Assembly (NCBI GenBank): GCA_024277115.1
Contig: JAJRVW010000096.1
Coordinates: forward strand, 1-37,190
DNA from: Calditrichota bacterium
GTDB taxonomy: Bacteria > Calditrichota > Calditrichia > Calditrichales > J004
Length of the DNA: 37,190 bases
Direction: 5' to 3'
Both the position numbers and the translations under genes were made by a program. A model generated the notes under the pieces. The model was not told the origin of the DNA and searched no databases. It saw only the letters and a list, made by a program, of their open reading frames with translations. Shown here piece after piece: positions 25,438 to 33,710 of this stretch (the stretch's first letter is position 1; each line of letters starts with the position of its first letter).

Positions 25438-28400
25438 ATGACAAGCTATATTAAACTTATCAGCAGAGATGTAATCCTGATACTGATTTTATCAGCCTTC
25501 ACATCCGGCGCACTGGCCCAGAAGGGTGAATCATTCAAATTTGAAAGTTTTACTACAACTGACGGACTCTCCAATAATGCCGTACAGGTGGTCTATCAGG
25601 ATAGCAAGGGCTACCTATGGATTGGAACAGACGATGGGTTAAACCGATACGATGGTTACACTTTTACAGTTTACCGCAATGACCCAACCGACAGTACCAG
25701 CCTTAGCCAAAACTCAATCTGGACAATCTATGAAGATAATAAAGACCAACTGTGGATAGGCACAAAGGATGGATTATGCCTGTATAACAGGGACCACGAT
25801 AATTTTATCGTGCACAAATACCGGACGCCGAACCAAGTTACAAGCATAGGTGAATGGACAAATTCGATACTAAGCATTTATCAGGAAAGCGATGATAAAT
25901 ATTGGCTTTCCACAGTGATGGAAGGGATGGTCCTATTTAATCCGCAAACAAGTCAGTATGAATTTTTTCCACCCGATTGGATGATGAAGGAAGGTACCAA
26001 TTCCAATGTACTGATCCGTATAATCCCCGATAAATTATCTGCCGGTACAAAATTATGGGTGGCACGCTGGGCTCACGGCCTGGTCAGTTTTGATTTAAAA
26101 ACAAGGGAATATAAACGTTTTAAACATAATCCCCAAAACCCCAATAGCCTGGGGCATAACGAGTTACGAACCATTTATCAGCAAGATAATGGCATCCTGT
26201 GGATAGGTTCCCTTGGTGGCGGATTGGATAAATTTGATCCGGCCACAAGTGAATTTACCCATTTCCGGCACCGGCCAAATGATCTGCACAGCCTTAGTGA
26301 TGACAAAGTGCGGGATATTGTAGAAGATATGGACGACAAAAATATTTTGTGGATTGCAACGGAAAACGGTTTAAATAAATTTAATATCAGGGAAGAAAAA
26401 TTCAATCGATTTATAGGAGAAATTAATGTTCCGGGCGTGCTGAACAACAACGTGGTTACCAGCCTGCAATGGGATCGTGCGGGCGTTTTATGGATTGGGA
26501 CAAACGGCGGTGTAAACAAGATGAACCCATCGCAGATTGTTTTTAATGAGTATCTAAAAAACAAGGACATCAGCCTAAAGAACACAGAAATTTATGCAGC
26601 AAAACAAGACTTGAAAAATCCGGATCACCTTTGGATAGCAACCTACGGCGCCGGGCTCTATCGCCTGGACAAAAAAAAGAATTCGCTTGAACAATTTAAC
26701 GGGAAAAATACAAACGACGGGATCGCCAATGACAGCATCCGTACCATATATCTTGACCCTAAAGAAAATAACCTGGTCTGGATTGGAACATGGGGCGGTG
26801 GGCTTAGCCGCTATAATACAGATACCGGGCAATTTACAACCTTTAAAAATGACCCTAAGGACCCGGGGACAATTAGCACCAACAAGATACGCCGTATCTT
26901 TAAAAGTCGCGCTGGCGATTTGTGGATTTCCACGACGGGCGGTTTAAATTATTTTGATCGAAACAAAGAAACTTTTACCCGTTATCTGCACCAGGATACA
27001 AGTTACACAAAAGCATTGATGGCTTTTATTGAAGACAAAATAAGTGACAACCCACCGCTGGCATCCATCACAAAAGCCAGGGATTTTGAAGACAAAACAA
27101 TTCCATTTTCTCTGGAGAAGAAAACACGAATACTACTCACCGCAACAGGTGAAGGCGAAGACAAAATGTATGATTATGGCCTGTTACTGGACGAGGAAGA
27201 TAAAACCCTTTGGAAGATGAATGTGCGTGAAACCCGGCATGCCGGCGGTGGAGAGAAAAACCGCATTCAACTTTGGCTGGGGCTTCTGGAGAAAGGCGAC
27301 TACAAATTAAAGTATCGTTCGGACGACAGCCATGCGTATAATAGTTGGAATGTCCCTGCGCCTTCGAACCCGGAATGGTGGGGAATACAAGCACTTGCCC
27401 TATCAGAAGAAGACCATAAATTTATAGAGGCCAATTTACAAAAATATGAAAAGCCAAACAGTATTATTGCCAGCAGCACTACGGCTATAGAAGAAGACAG
27501 CTATGGCATGTTATGGATTGGCACAATAGGAAAAGGGTTGAGCAGGTTCGACAGGCGCATCGGCAAATTTACCAATTACAGTTATCAGTTAAATGACCCA
27601 AAAAGTCTTAGCAATAATCAAATTAATGATATGCTTCTTGATAAAAACGGAATTTTATGGATTGCCACGCAAGAGGGTTTAAACCGCTATGTGTACGAAA
27701 CGGATTCCTTTATTCGCTACACCATAAAAGACGGATTGCCCAATAATCATGTTGTCTCCATTTTGGCTGATGCGGATCATAAAATTTGGCTGGCCACGCT
27801 GGACGGCATTGCCCGCTTTGATCCCAACGATGTGCAAAAGGGCCACATACCAACATTTGTGAATTATACCAACCAGGATGGCCTGCCCTTTATTCAATTT
27901 AAAAGCGCCGCGAAAGAACTTAGAAATGATGGCGCGCTAATGTTTTCAGGTGATGGCGGCATTGTTACATTTTATCCTGGTGAATCAAACGCTATAAAGC
28001 CACAAACTGTCATTTCCGTATTTTATCTTTCTAATAATAAAGTTAAACCCGGTTCAGACACACCTCTTTCAAAAGCGATCGAAGAAACATCTGAAATAAA
28101 CCTGCCTTATGATCAAAATATCATCGCCTTCGAGTTTACCGCCTTGCATTTCGTCCGGCCCGATAAAAATAAGTTTCTCTATAAATTAGAGGGCTTTGAA
28201 AACGATTGGATCGACGGCAATAGACGCTATGCGCCCTACACCAATCTTGATCCGGGCGAATATGTTTTTCGCGTCAAGTCGGCCAATAGCGATGGCCTGT
28301 GGGACGAGGAAGGCACTTCGATCACCTTAAATATCTTTCCGCCCTGGTGGCGCACCTGGTGGGCTTATGGCGGTTATGGATTACTGCTACTTGGGATCGT

Positions 28401-29271
28401 TTTTGGCATTGACCGTTTTCAACGCCGTAGATTAATGGCTAAAACAAAGGAAAGAATGCGTATCCGTGAGATGGAACTACGCGCCGAGGCCGCCGAGTTG
28501 CAGGCCAAAGCATCCGATGCTGAACGTCGTGCCCTGGAAGCTGAAAACAAACGAAAATCTGAAGAATTAGAAGAAGCGCGCCAATTGCAGCTTTCTATGC
28601 TGCCAAAGGAACTACCACAACTTCCCCACCTTGATATTGCCGTATATATGCAAACCGCCACAGAGGTCGGCGGGGATTATTATGATTTTCATGTCGGGCT
28701 GGATGGTACATTAACAGTCGTTATTGGGGACGCCACCGGCCATGGCATGAAAGCAGGTACCATGGTCACCGCAGCCAAATCGCTGTTTAACAGTTATGCG
28801 CCCAACCCGGATATATTATTTTCTTTTCAGGAAATTACCCGTTGCATAAAACAACTCAATATGGGCAAGATGTCCATGTGCCTGACCATGCTCAAGATCA
28901 AAGGTGGGAAAATGCAAATTTCCACTGCAGGTATGCCGCCCTCTTTTATTTTTAGAGAGGATACAAAAGTAGTGGAAGAGCATCTTTTTAAAGCCATGCC
29001 TTTGGGCACCATGATGAAATTCCCCTACGAGGTAAAAGATACCACGTTAAAAAAAGGCGATACTATTTTGCTGATGAGCGACGGCCTGCCCGAACTGCAA
29101 AATGAGAAAGAAGAGATGTACGGTTATAAACGCATCCGCAACGGTTTTGAAGATGTGGCCGAAAAAGCCCCGGAAGAAATTATTACTTTTTTAAAAAATG
29201 AAGGCAAAGCCTGGAACAACGACCAGGACCCGGATGATGATGTGACCTTTGTGGTTATTAAGGTAAAGTAA
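25438..29271 (+). CDS. Beta-propeller sensor with SpoIIE/PP2C phosphatase output (array copy 1)
   Basis: The protein has 1277 residues. Signal peptide 1-27. Propeller units with W-[IL]-[GA]-T-x-x-G-L motifs: ten before and three after an inserted domain (about 522-673). Y_Y_Y domain about 890-965. TM helix about 974-995. Coiled coil about 1000-1055, rich in Ala, Glu and Arg. SpoIIE/PP2C phosphatase about 1060-1277 with the metal-site motifs GGDYYDF (near 1078), GDATGHG (near 1097), MSDGLPE (near 1212) and PDDDVTF (near 1266). A periplasmic signal is thus likely to control cytoplasmic Ser/Thr dephosphorylation, typically of a STAS-type anti-sigma antagonist; no such partner gene is present here. 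AAGGAA precedes the ATG. It is the best intact member of the tandem array. Confidence 0.93.
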   Translation: MTSYIKLISRDVILILILSAFTSGALAQKGESFKFESFTTTDGLSNNAVQVVYQDSKGYLWIGTDDGLNRYDGYTFTVYRNDPTDSTSLSQNSIWTIYEDNKDQLWIGTKDGLCLYNRDHDNFIVHKYRTPNQVTSIGEWTNSILSIYQESDDKYWLSTVMEGMVLFNPQTSQYEFFPPDWMMKEGTNSNVLIRIIPDKLSAGTKLWVARWAHGLVSFDLKTREYKRFKHNPQNPNSLGHNELRTIYQQDNGILWIGSLGGGLDKFDPATSEFTHFRHRPNDLHSLSDDKVRDIVEDMDDKNILWIATENGLNKFNIREEKFNRFIGEINVPGVLNNNVVTSLQWDRAGVLWIGTNGGVNKMNPSQIVFNEYLKNKDISLKNTEIYAAKQDLKNPDHLWIATYGAGLYRLDKKKNSLEQFNGKNTNDGIANDSIRTIYLDPKENNLVWIGTWGGGLSRYNTDTGQFTTFKNDPKDPGTISTNKIRRIFKSRAGDLWISTTGGLNYFDRNKETFTRYLHQDTSYTKALMAFIEDKISDNPPLASITKARDFEDKTIPFSLEKKTRILLTATGEGEDKMYDYGLLLDEEDKTLWKMNVRETRHAGGGEKNRIQLWLGLLEKGDYKLKYRSDDSHAYNSWNVPAPSNPEWWGIQALALSEEDHKFIEANLQKYEKPNSIIASSTTAIEEDSYGMLWIGTIGKGLSRFDRRIGKFTNYSYQLNDPKSLSNNQINDMLLDKNGILWIATQEGLNRYVYETDSFIRYTIKDGLPNNHVVSILADADHKIWLATLDGIARFDPNDVQKGHIPTFVNYTNQDGLPFIQFKSAAKELRNDGALMFSGDGGIVTFYPGESNAIKPQTVISVFYLSNNKVKPGSDTPLSKAIEETSEINLPYDQNIIAFEFTALHFVRPDKNKFLYKLEGFENDWIDGNRRYAPYTNLDPGEYVFRVKSANSDGLWDEEGTSITLNIFPPWWRTWWAYGGYGLLLLGIVFGIDRFQRRRLMAKTKERMRIREMELRAEAAELQAKASDAERRALEAENKRKSEELEEARQLQLSMLPKELPQLPHLDIAVYMQTATEVGGDYYDFHVGLDGTLTVVIGDATGHGMKAGTMVTAAKSLFNSYAPNPDILFSFQEITRCIKQLNMGKMSMCLTMLKIKGGKMQISTAGMPPSFIFREDTKVVEEHLFKAMPLGTMMKFPYEVKDTTLKKGDTILLMSDGLPELQNEKEEMYGYKRIRNGFEDVAEKAPEEIITFLKNEGKAWNNDQDPDDDVTFVVIKVK

Positions 29272-29285
29272 AGTATTATTAGAAT

Positions 29286-29314
29286 CGATGCCATCGCTTT
29301 AAGCGATGGCATCG
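29286..29314. repeat. Perfect R3 hairpin after array copy 1
   Basis: Arms CGATGCCATCGCTT and AAGCGATGGCATCG are exact reverse complements around one T, 15 bases after the stop codon. This can act as a terminator stem, although no T-run follows. A related hairpin is at 14699-14721. Confidence 0.85.
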
Positions 29315-29334
29315 GGGAATAACAACAAGGCCCT

Positions 29335-29371
29335 GTCATTCTGAGCGGAATACAATGGAGCGAAGAATCCC
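29335..29371. repeat. R1 repeat left arm between array copies 1 and 2
   Basis: GTCATTCTGAGCGGAAT...GAAGAATCCC is followed by CATTGTTTTATA, which also follows the R1 unit at 25245 (CATTGTTTTACA). A degenerate right arm follows to about 29425. Confidence 0.8.
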
Positions 29372-29469
29372 ATTGTTTTATAAGAAGAATCCTGTGGATT
29401 TCGCTAACTCGTCAGGACGGACAAGCACGATCAAGATAATAAAAATAAATTAAGCAGAACAGGTAAAAA

Positions 29470-32400
29470 ATGAATTTTAGAATAGCAATTTTAGCACTTT
29501 TAATTTTAACATCTTCCAGGCTAAGCGCCCAACGAAGTTATCTCTTTGAAAATATTTCTATCCCGGAAGGGCTCTCAAGTGTTGAGGTTCAATACATATT
29601 CCAGGACAGTAATGGATTTCTTTGGATATCAACAACAGATGGATTAGACCGCTACGACGGCTATTCGATGAAAGAATTCAAAAATGATCCAAACGATTCA
29701 ACAAGCATTGCTAAAAATTATACTGGCGCGATAACAGAAGACAAAGATGGATATATCTGGATAGGTTTAAATGGCAGCAATATAGTTACAAGGTTTAATC
29801 CGAATACAGAAAGCTTTAAAAGTTTTCCTTTGGAAACAGGCAATATTACAAATCAATCTGAATTTTATTCGGCCAAAACGGATGCGAGAGGTATTGTATG
29901 GTTCGCAACTAATAACCATGGTATGCAACGATTTAATAGATCAACAAATGAATTTGAAAAAATATATCTTGATACTACTAAAACAAACAATTTACGATGG
30001 GGTCAGGTCTATGATATTATTGAATTAAGAAATGGCAACATTCTGGCTTCTGATTATCAAAACGGAATAATGATATATAATGAGGACAGAAACCTATTTA
30101 CACCTTATCATCTTAAAACAAATTACAGCCCAAATGGAGTTGTAAAAATATATGAAGATAAAACCGGGAATATTTGGTTTGGAGGTCTTAAAAAACTAAT
30201 AAAATACGCGCCTTCTTATTATACAACGGAGAATTATAATATAAGCGAATTGTTCGAAGGGCAAATTAAGTATAGATATATTACAGGGATTACGGATGAT
30301 GATGATGGTTTTTTATGGCTGACTGTTTATTCTACAGGATTGTTCAGGCTGGACCCCAAAACAAAAAGTCTAAGAAAATATGATTTCAGTTATAGTAAAA
30401 GTGATATGGGGCAAAACATAACCTGGAAACTTTATAAGGACAGATATGGTGTTATATGGATAGGCACCTGGTTTGACGGTTTAACAAAGTTCGATCCACT
30501 CAGGGAACCCTTTAAGTTTACAAAGCTTAAAACCAATGCAAGGGTTGCATCAGGCGTGAACAAAGTAACTGTAATTGCCGGTTCTCAACAAGGTCATGAA
30601 ATAATAGTGGGAACAGCTGCACGAGGCCTTTTTACATACAACCATAAAAACAAAAAATCTACACATCTAAATCTAAAATTAAACCCGGCTACCCTGCAAG
30701 ACGGTACTATCAATATCCAGGCGCTAGTAAAAGATGGCAATGAAAATATTTGGTTTTCATTCAATAACCAGGGACTTTTTAAGCTGGAAAAAAACAACGC
30801 GCTTACTTCCATTGAATCACCAAATAAAAATAAAGCGTCTGTTTATACTGCAAATGATATGAAGGTTGATCTGTCTGGCAATATCTGGATTGCTTCACGT
30901 CATGGATTTGAAAAATACAACCCGACGAATCATACATTCTCGCTTTTGCCTACCATAATGAATAAACAAATGAGTGAAAATTTTAAACAAAAGTTACGGG
31001 ATATTCCCGAAAAACATGATCCAATTGCAACCATCACAAAAGTCGGTGAAGCCTCAAATCTGGAAAAAAGTTTCACACTAAACCAGGATCAGAAAATGCT
31101 AATTATTTGTGTTGGTGAAGGACGAATGACAGGCGGAAATAATGTACTTTATGATAAAGGTGCGTTATCAACTTTGACAGGAGAGAATATCTGGGCAATG
31201 AATGATTTATCAAAAACATTCAATGTTGGCGGCGGGTTTAAAAATCGTATCGCGATTAAATGCCTTGAATTAAAAAAAGGCGAATATAAACTTAGATTTT
31301 CATCCGATGTAGGACACTCTTACGGAAATTGGAATGTCAGAGCACCGCAGGATTCATCATGGTGGGGCATTCAAATTTTTAAGATTAACGATTCCGAATT
31401 CAAGAATATTAAAACCATAAATGAAAATGAAATTAATTCAGGTAAATACATGCCAATGGAAGTAGGTAACAGTATTGAAATTAGTAAGCGGTTACAAAAT
31501 GTGCTTTGGTTAGGTTCCTTTGCTAATGGATTTTTTAAATACAATCTTGCTACAGGTGCATACAAACAATTTAACTTTAATAGTAAGAATGTATTTTCTA
31601 CAACTAATAATATTTCTTCTATAATTGAAGATAGGGACGGTATTGTTTGGATTGCCACCTCGAGCTCCCTGCTTAGATTTGATCCAGGAACAGAAAAAAT
31701 TGATACATTTGATAAAAAAAGTGGCTTGGTTTCAAATCAAATTAGCTCAATTATTGAGGACCTTCAAGGAAATCTTTGGATCAATACTTCATCCGGCCTG
31801 ACAAAATTGAATAAGAACGCCCCTAAAGAAAAATGGAGTTTTGTCAGCTTTAACACATCTGATGGCTTACCCGGTTACAGTTCCAGTAAAGCCAAATGGA
31901 TTACTGAAAAGGGTGAAATTATTTTAGGAAGTAATGACGGCTTAGTTTCATTCTTTCCGGGAAAGATTAATGTTACCCCGCCTGATATTGTTATTGATGA
32001 TATAAAAATTTCAGACATTTCCCTTAAATCAGATTCAGTAGACGTAAAGATTGAAACAAGCATAGCAAAACTAAAAGATATTGACCTTGCTTATAATCAG
32101 AACAATCTCGCATTTGAGTTTTCATCCATTCATTTTTCAAGACCGGCCAAAAATAAAATTTTATACATGCTGGAAGGTTTCTCCAATAACTGGAAAACTT
32201 CAGACAGAAACTTTGCATCCTTCACTAATTTGGACCCTGGCGCTTATACTTTCCGAGTTAAAGGGTCAAATGGCTATGGCATCTGGAATGATGAGGAGAG
32301 ATCAATGCAAATCAATATTTCTCCACCATGGTGGCTTACATACTGGGCCTATTTTGGATATTTTCTTATTGCAGTATTGATTATTTTTAGTATTGACCGG

Positions 32401-33192
32401 ATTCAACGGGCACGTGTTAAGGCGCAGGAAAAACACCGCGCTGAATTGGCCATCCTGGAAGCTGAAAATGAGCGCAAGTCCATAGAATTGGAAGAAGCAC
32501 GCCAATTGCAACTTTCTATGCTTCCAAAAGAGTTACCGCAACTACCCAATCTGGATATTGCCGTGTATATGCAAACCGCAACCGAGGTCGGCGGGGATTA
32601 TTATGATTTTCATGTCGGGCTGGATGGTACATTAACGGTCGTTATTGGGGACGCCACCGGCCATGGAATGAAAGCCGGGACCATGGTCACCACGGCCAAA
32701 ACCCTTTTTAAAAGTTACGCTTCCAATCCCGATATTCTGTTCTCTTTTCAGGAATTTACCCGCTGCATAAAAGAAATGAACATGGGTAAACTTTCCATGT
32801 GCCTGACCATGCTCAAGATCAAAGGTGGGAAAATGCAAATTTCCACCGCAGGTATGCCGCCCTCTTTTATTTTTAGAGAGGATACAAAAGTAGTGGAAGA
32901 GCATCTTTTTAAAGCCATGCCTTTGGGCACCATGATGAAATTCCCCTACGAGGTCAAAGATACCACACTCAAAGCCGGCGATACTATTTTGCTGATGAGC
33001 GACGGCCTGCCCGAACTGCAAAACGAGAAAGAAGAGATGTACGGTTATAAACGCATCCGCAACGGTTTTGAAGATGTGGCCGAAAAAGCCCCGGAAGAGA
33101 TTATTGCCTTTTTAAAAAATGAGGGAAAGGCTTGGAACAACGACCAGGCCCCGGATGATGATGTGACCTTTGTGGTAATTAAGGTGAAGTAA
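29470..33192 (+). CDS. Beta-propeller sensor with SpoIIE/PP2C phosphatase output (array copy 2)
   Basis: The 1240-residue protein has the same architecture as copy 1: signal peptide about 1-21, propeller units, inserted domain about 495-660 between units 10 and 11, Y_Y_Y about 875-950, TM about 955-977, coiled coil, and phosphatase from about 1020 with GGDYYDF near 1041, GDATGHG, MSDGLPE and PDDDVTF. The propeller is strongly diverged from copy 1, with several WIGT motifs altered (WFGG, WLTV, WFSF), and its DNA looks more AT-rich. The phosphatase part is nearly identical to copy 1 even at silent positions. This points to different ligands feeding one common output. Ribosome-binding sequence before the ATG is weak. 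Confidence 0.93.
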   Translation: MNFRIAILALLILTSSRLSAQRSYLFENISIPEGLSSVEVQYIFQDSNGFLWISTTDGLDRYDGYSMKEFKNDPNDSTSIAKNYTGAITEDKDGYIWIGLNGSNIVTRFNPNTESFKSFPLETGNITNQSEFYSAKTDARGIVWFATNNHGMQRFNRSTNEFEKIYLDTTKTNNLRWGQVYDIIELRNGNILASDYQNGIMIYNEDRNLFTPYHLKTNYSPNGVVKIYEDKTGNIWFGGLKKLIKYAPSYYTTENYNISELFEGQIKYRYITGITDDDDGFLWLTVYSTGLFRLDPKTKSLRKYDFSYSKSDMGQNITWKLYKDRYGVIWIGTWFDGLTKFDPLREPFKFTKLKTNARVASGVNKVTVIAGSQQGHEIIVGTAARGLFTYNHKNKKSTHLNLKLNPATLQDGTINIQALVKDGNENIWFSFNNQGLFKLEKNNALTSIESPNKNKASVYTANDMKVDLSGNIWIASRHGFEKYNPTNHTFSLLPTIMNKQMSENFKQKLRDIPEKHDPIATITKVGEASNLEKSFTLNQDQKMLIICVGEGRMTGGNNVLYDKGALSTLTGENIWAMNDLSKTFNVGGGFKNRIAIKCLELKKGEYKLRFSSDVGHSYGNWNVRAPQDSSWWGIQIFKINDSEFKNIKTINENEINSGKYMPMEVGNSIEISKRLQNVLWLGSFANGFFKYNLATGAYKQFNFNSKNVFSTTNNISSIIEDRDGIVWIATSSSLLRFDPGTEKIDTFDKKSGLVSNQISSIIEDLQGNLWINTSSGLTKLNKNAPKEKWSFVSFNTSDGLPGYSSSKAKWITEKGEIILGSNDGLVSFFPGKINVTPPDIVIDDIKISDISLKSDSVDVKIETSIAKLKDIDLAYNQNNLAFEFSSIHFSRPAKNKILYMLEGFSNNWKTSDRNFASFTNLDPGAYTFRVKGSNGYGIWNDEERSMQINISPPWWLTYWAYFGYFLIAVLIIFSIDRIQRARVKAQEKHRAELAILEAENERKSIELEEARQLQLSMLPKELPQLPNLDIAVYMQTATEVGGDYYDFHVGLDGTLTVVIGDATGHGMKAGTMVTTAKTLFKSYASNPDILFSFQEFTRCIKEMNMGKLSMCLTMLKIKGGKMQISTAGMPPSFIFREDTKVVEEHLFKAMPLGTMMKFPYEVKDTTLKAGDTILLMSDGLPELQNEKEEMYGYKRIRNGFEDVAEKAPEEIIAFLKNEGKAWNNDQAPDDDVTFVVIKVK

Positions 33193-33206
33193 AGTATTAT
33201 TAGAAT

Positions 33207-33217
33207 CGATGGCATCG
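33207..33217. repeat. Collapsed R3 hairpin after array copy 2
   Basis: The flanks match those of the perfect hairpin after copy 1 (AAAGTATTATTAGAAT before, ATAACAACAAG after). Only CGATGGCATCG remains, consistent with deletion of 18 bases between two CGATG direct repeats of the full element. Confidence 0.7.
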
Positions 33218-33237
33218 GGGGATAACAACAAGACCGT

Positions 33238-33590
33238 GTCATTCTGAGCGCAAAGCAGTGAAGCGAAGAATCCCCTTTTTTCAATGATAGGATGTTGAAT
33301 CAAGTTCAACATGACGGACAACTTTGTCATTCTGAGCGCAAAGCAGTGAAGCGAAGAATCCCCTTTTCACTGACAGGATGCTGAATCAAGTTCAACATGA
33401 CGGACAACTTTGTCATTCTGAGCGGAATGTAATGGAGAGAAGAATCCTGTGGCTGTCGCAGTAGGGATGCTTCGTTCCTCAGCATGACAAGCTTTACTTA
33501 AGAGAATGTTGATCCTTGATAAGGGGCATAGGGGGATGACAACAAGGCCGTGTCATTCTGTACCGAAAGTAGTTGAGTGATGAATCCTTA
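33238..33590. repeat. Tandem cluster of R1/R2 composite repeats between array copies 2 and 3
   Basis: R1 left arms (GTCATTCTGAGCG) start at 33238, 33326 and 33412, a spacing of 88 and 86 bases; a diverged fourth starts at 33552. The first two units end in an R2 element (GATGTTGAATCAAGTTCAAC, then ATGAC) instead of the R1 right arm. The third has a proper R1 right arm ending at 33488. No gene was seen from 33193 to 33710. The units are too few, too hairpin-like and not spaced by unique spacers, so this is not a CRISPR array. Confidence 0.85.
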
Positions 33591-33710
33591 AATAACCTAA
33601 TTTTGATAGAATAAATAATCATGCATATTTGTTATAGAACTTTAGTTTGTTTTATTTTGCCTTACCTTACCCAAAAAACCACATTGATCCCATCAATCGG
33701 AGCCAATTCT

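Noticed and set aside
32632-33021. Minus-strand reading frame repeated over the phosphatase regions
   Set aside because: It recurs only because the three phosphatase-coding regions are nearly identical; it is antisense to a well-supported domain.
33238-33590. Possible CRISPR array
   Set aside because: Only three to four units of 86-88 bp, the segments between repeat arms are themselves conserved, and there are no cas genes. It is a composite dispersed repeat.
33621-33710. Upstream start for sensor copy 3
   Set aside because: The added residues do not resemble a signal peptide; ATG 33711 begins a typical one and has GGAG upstream.
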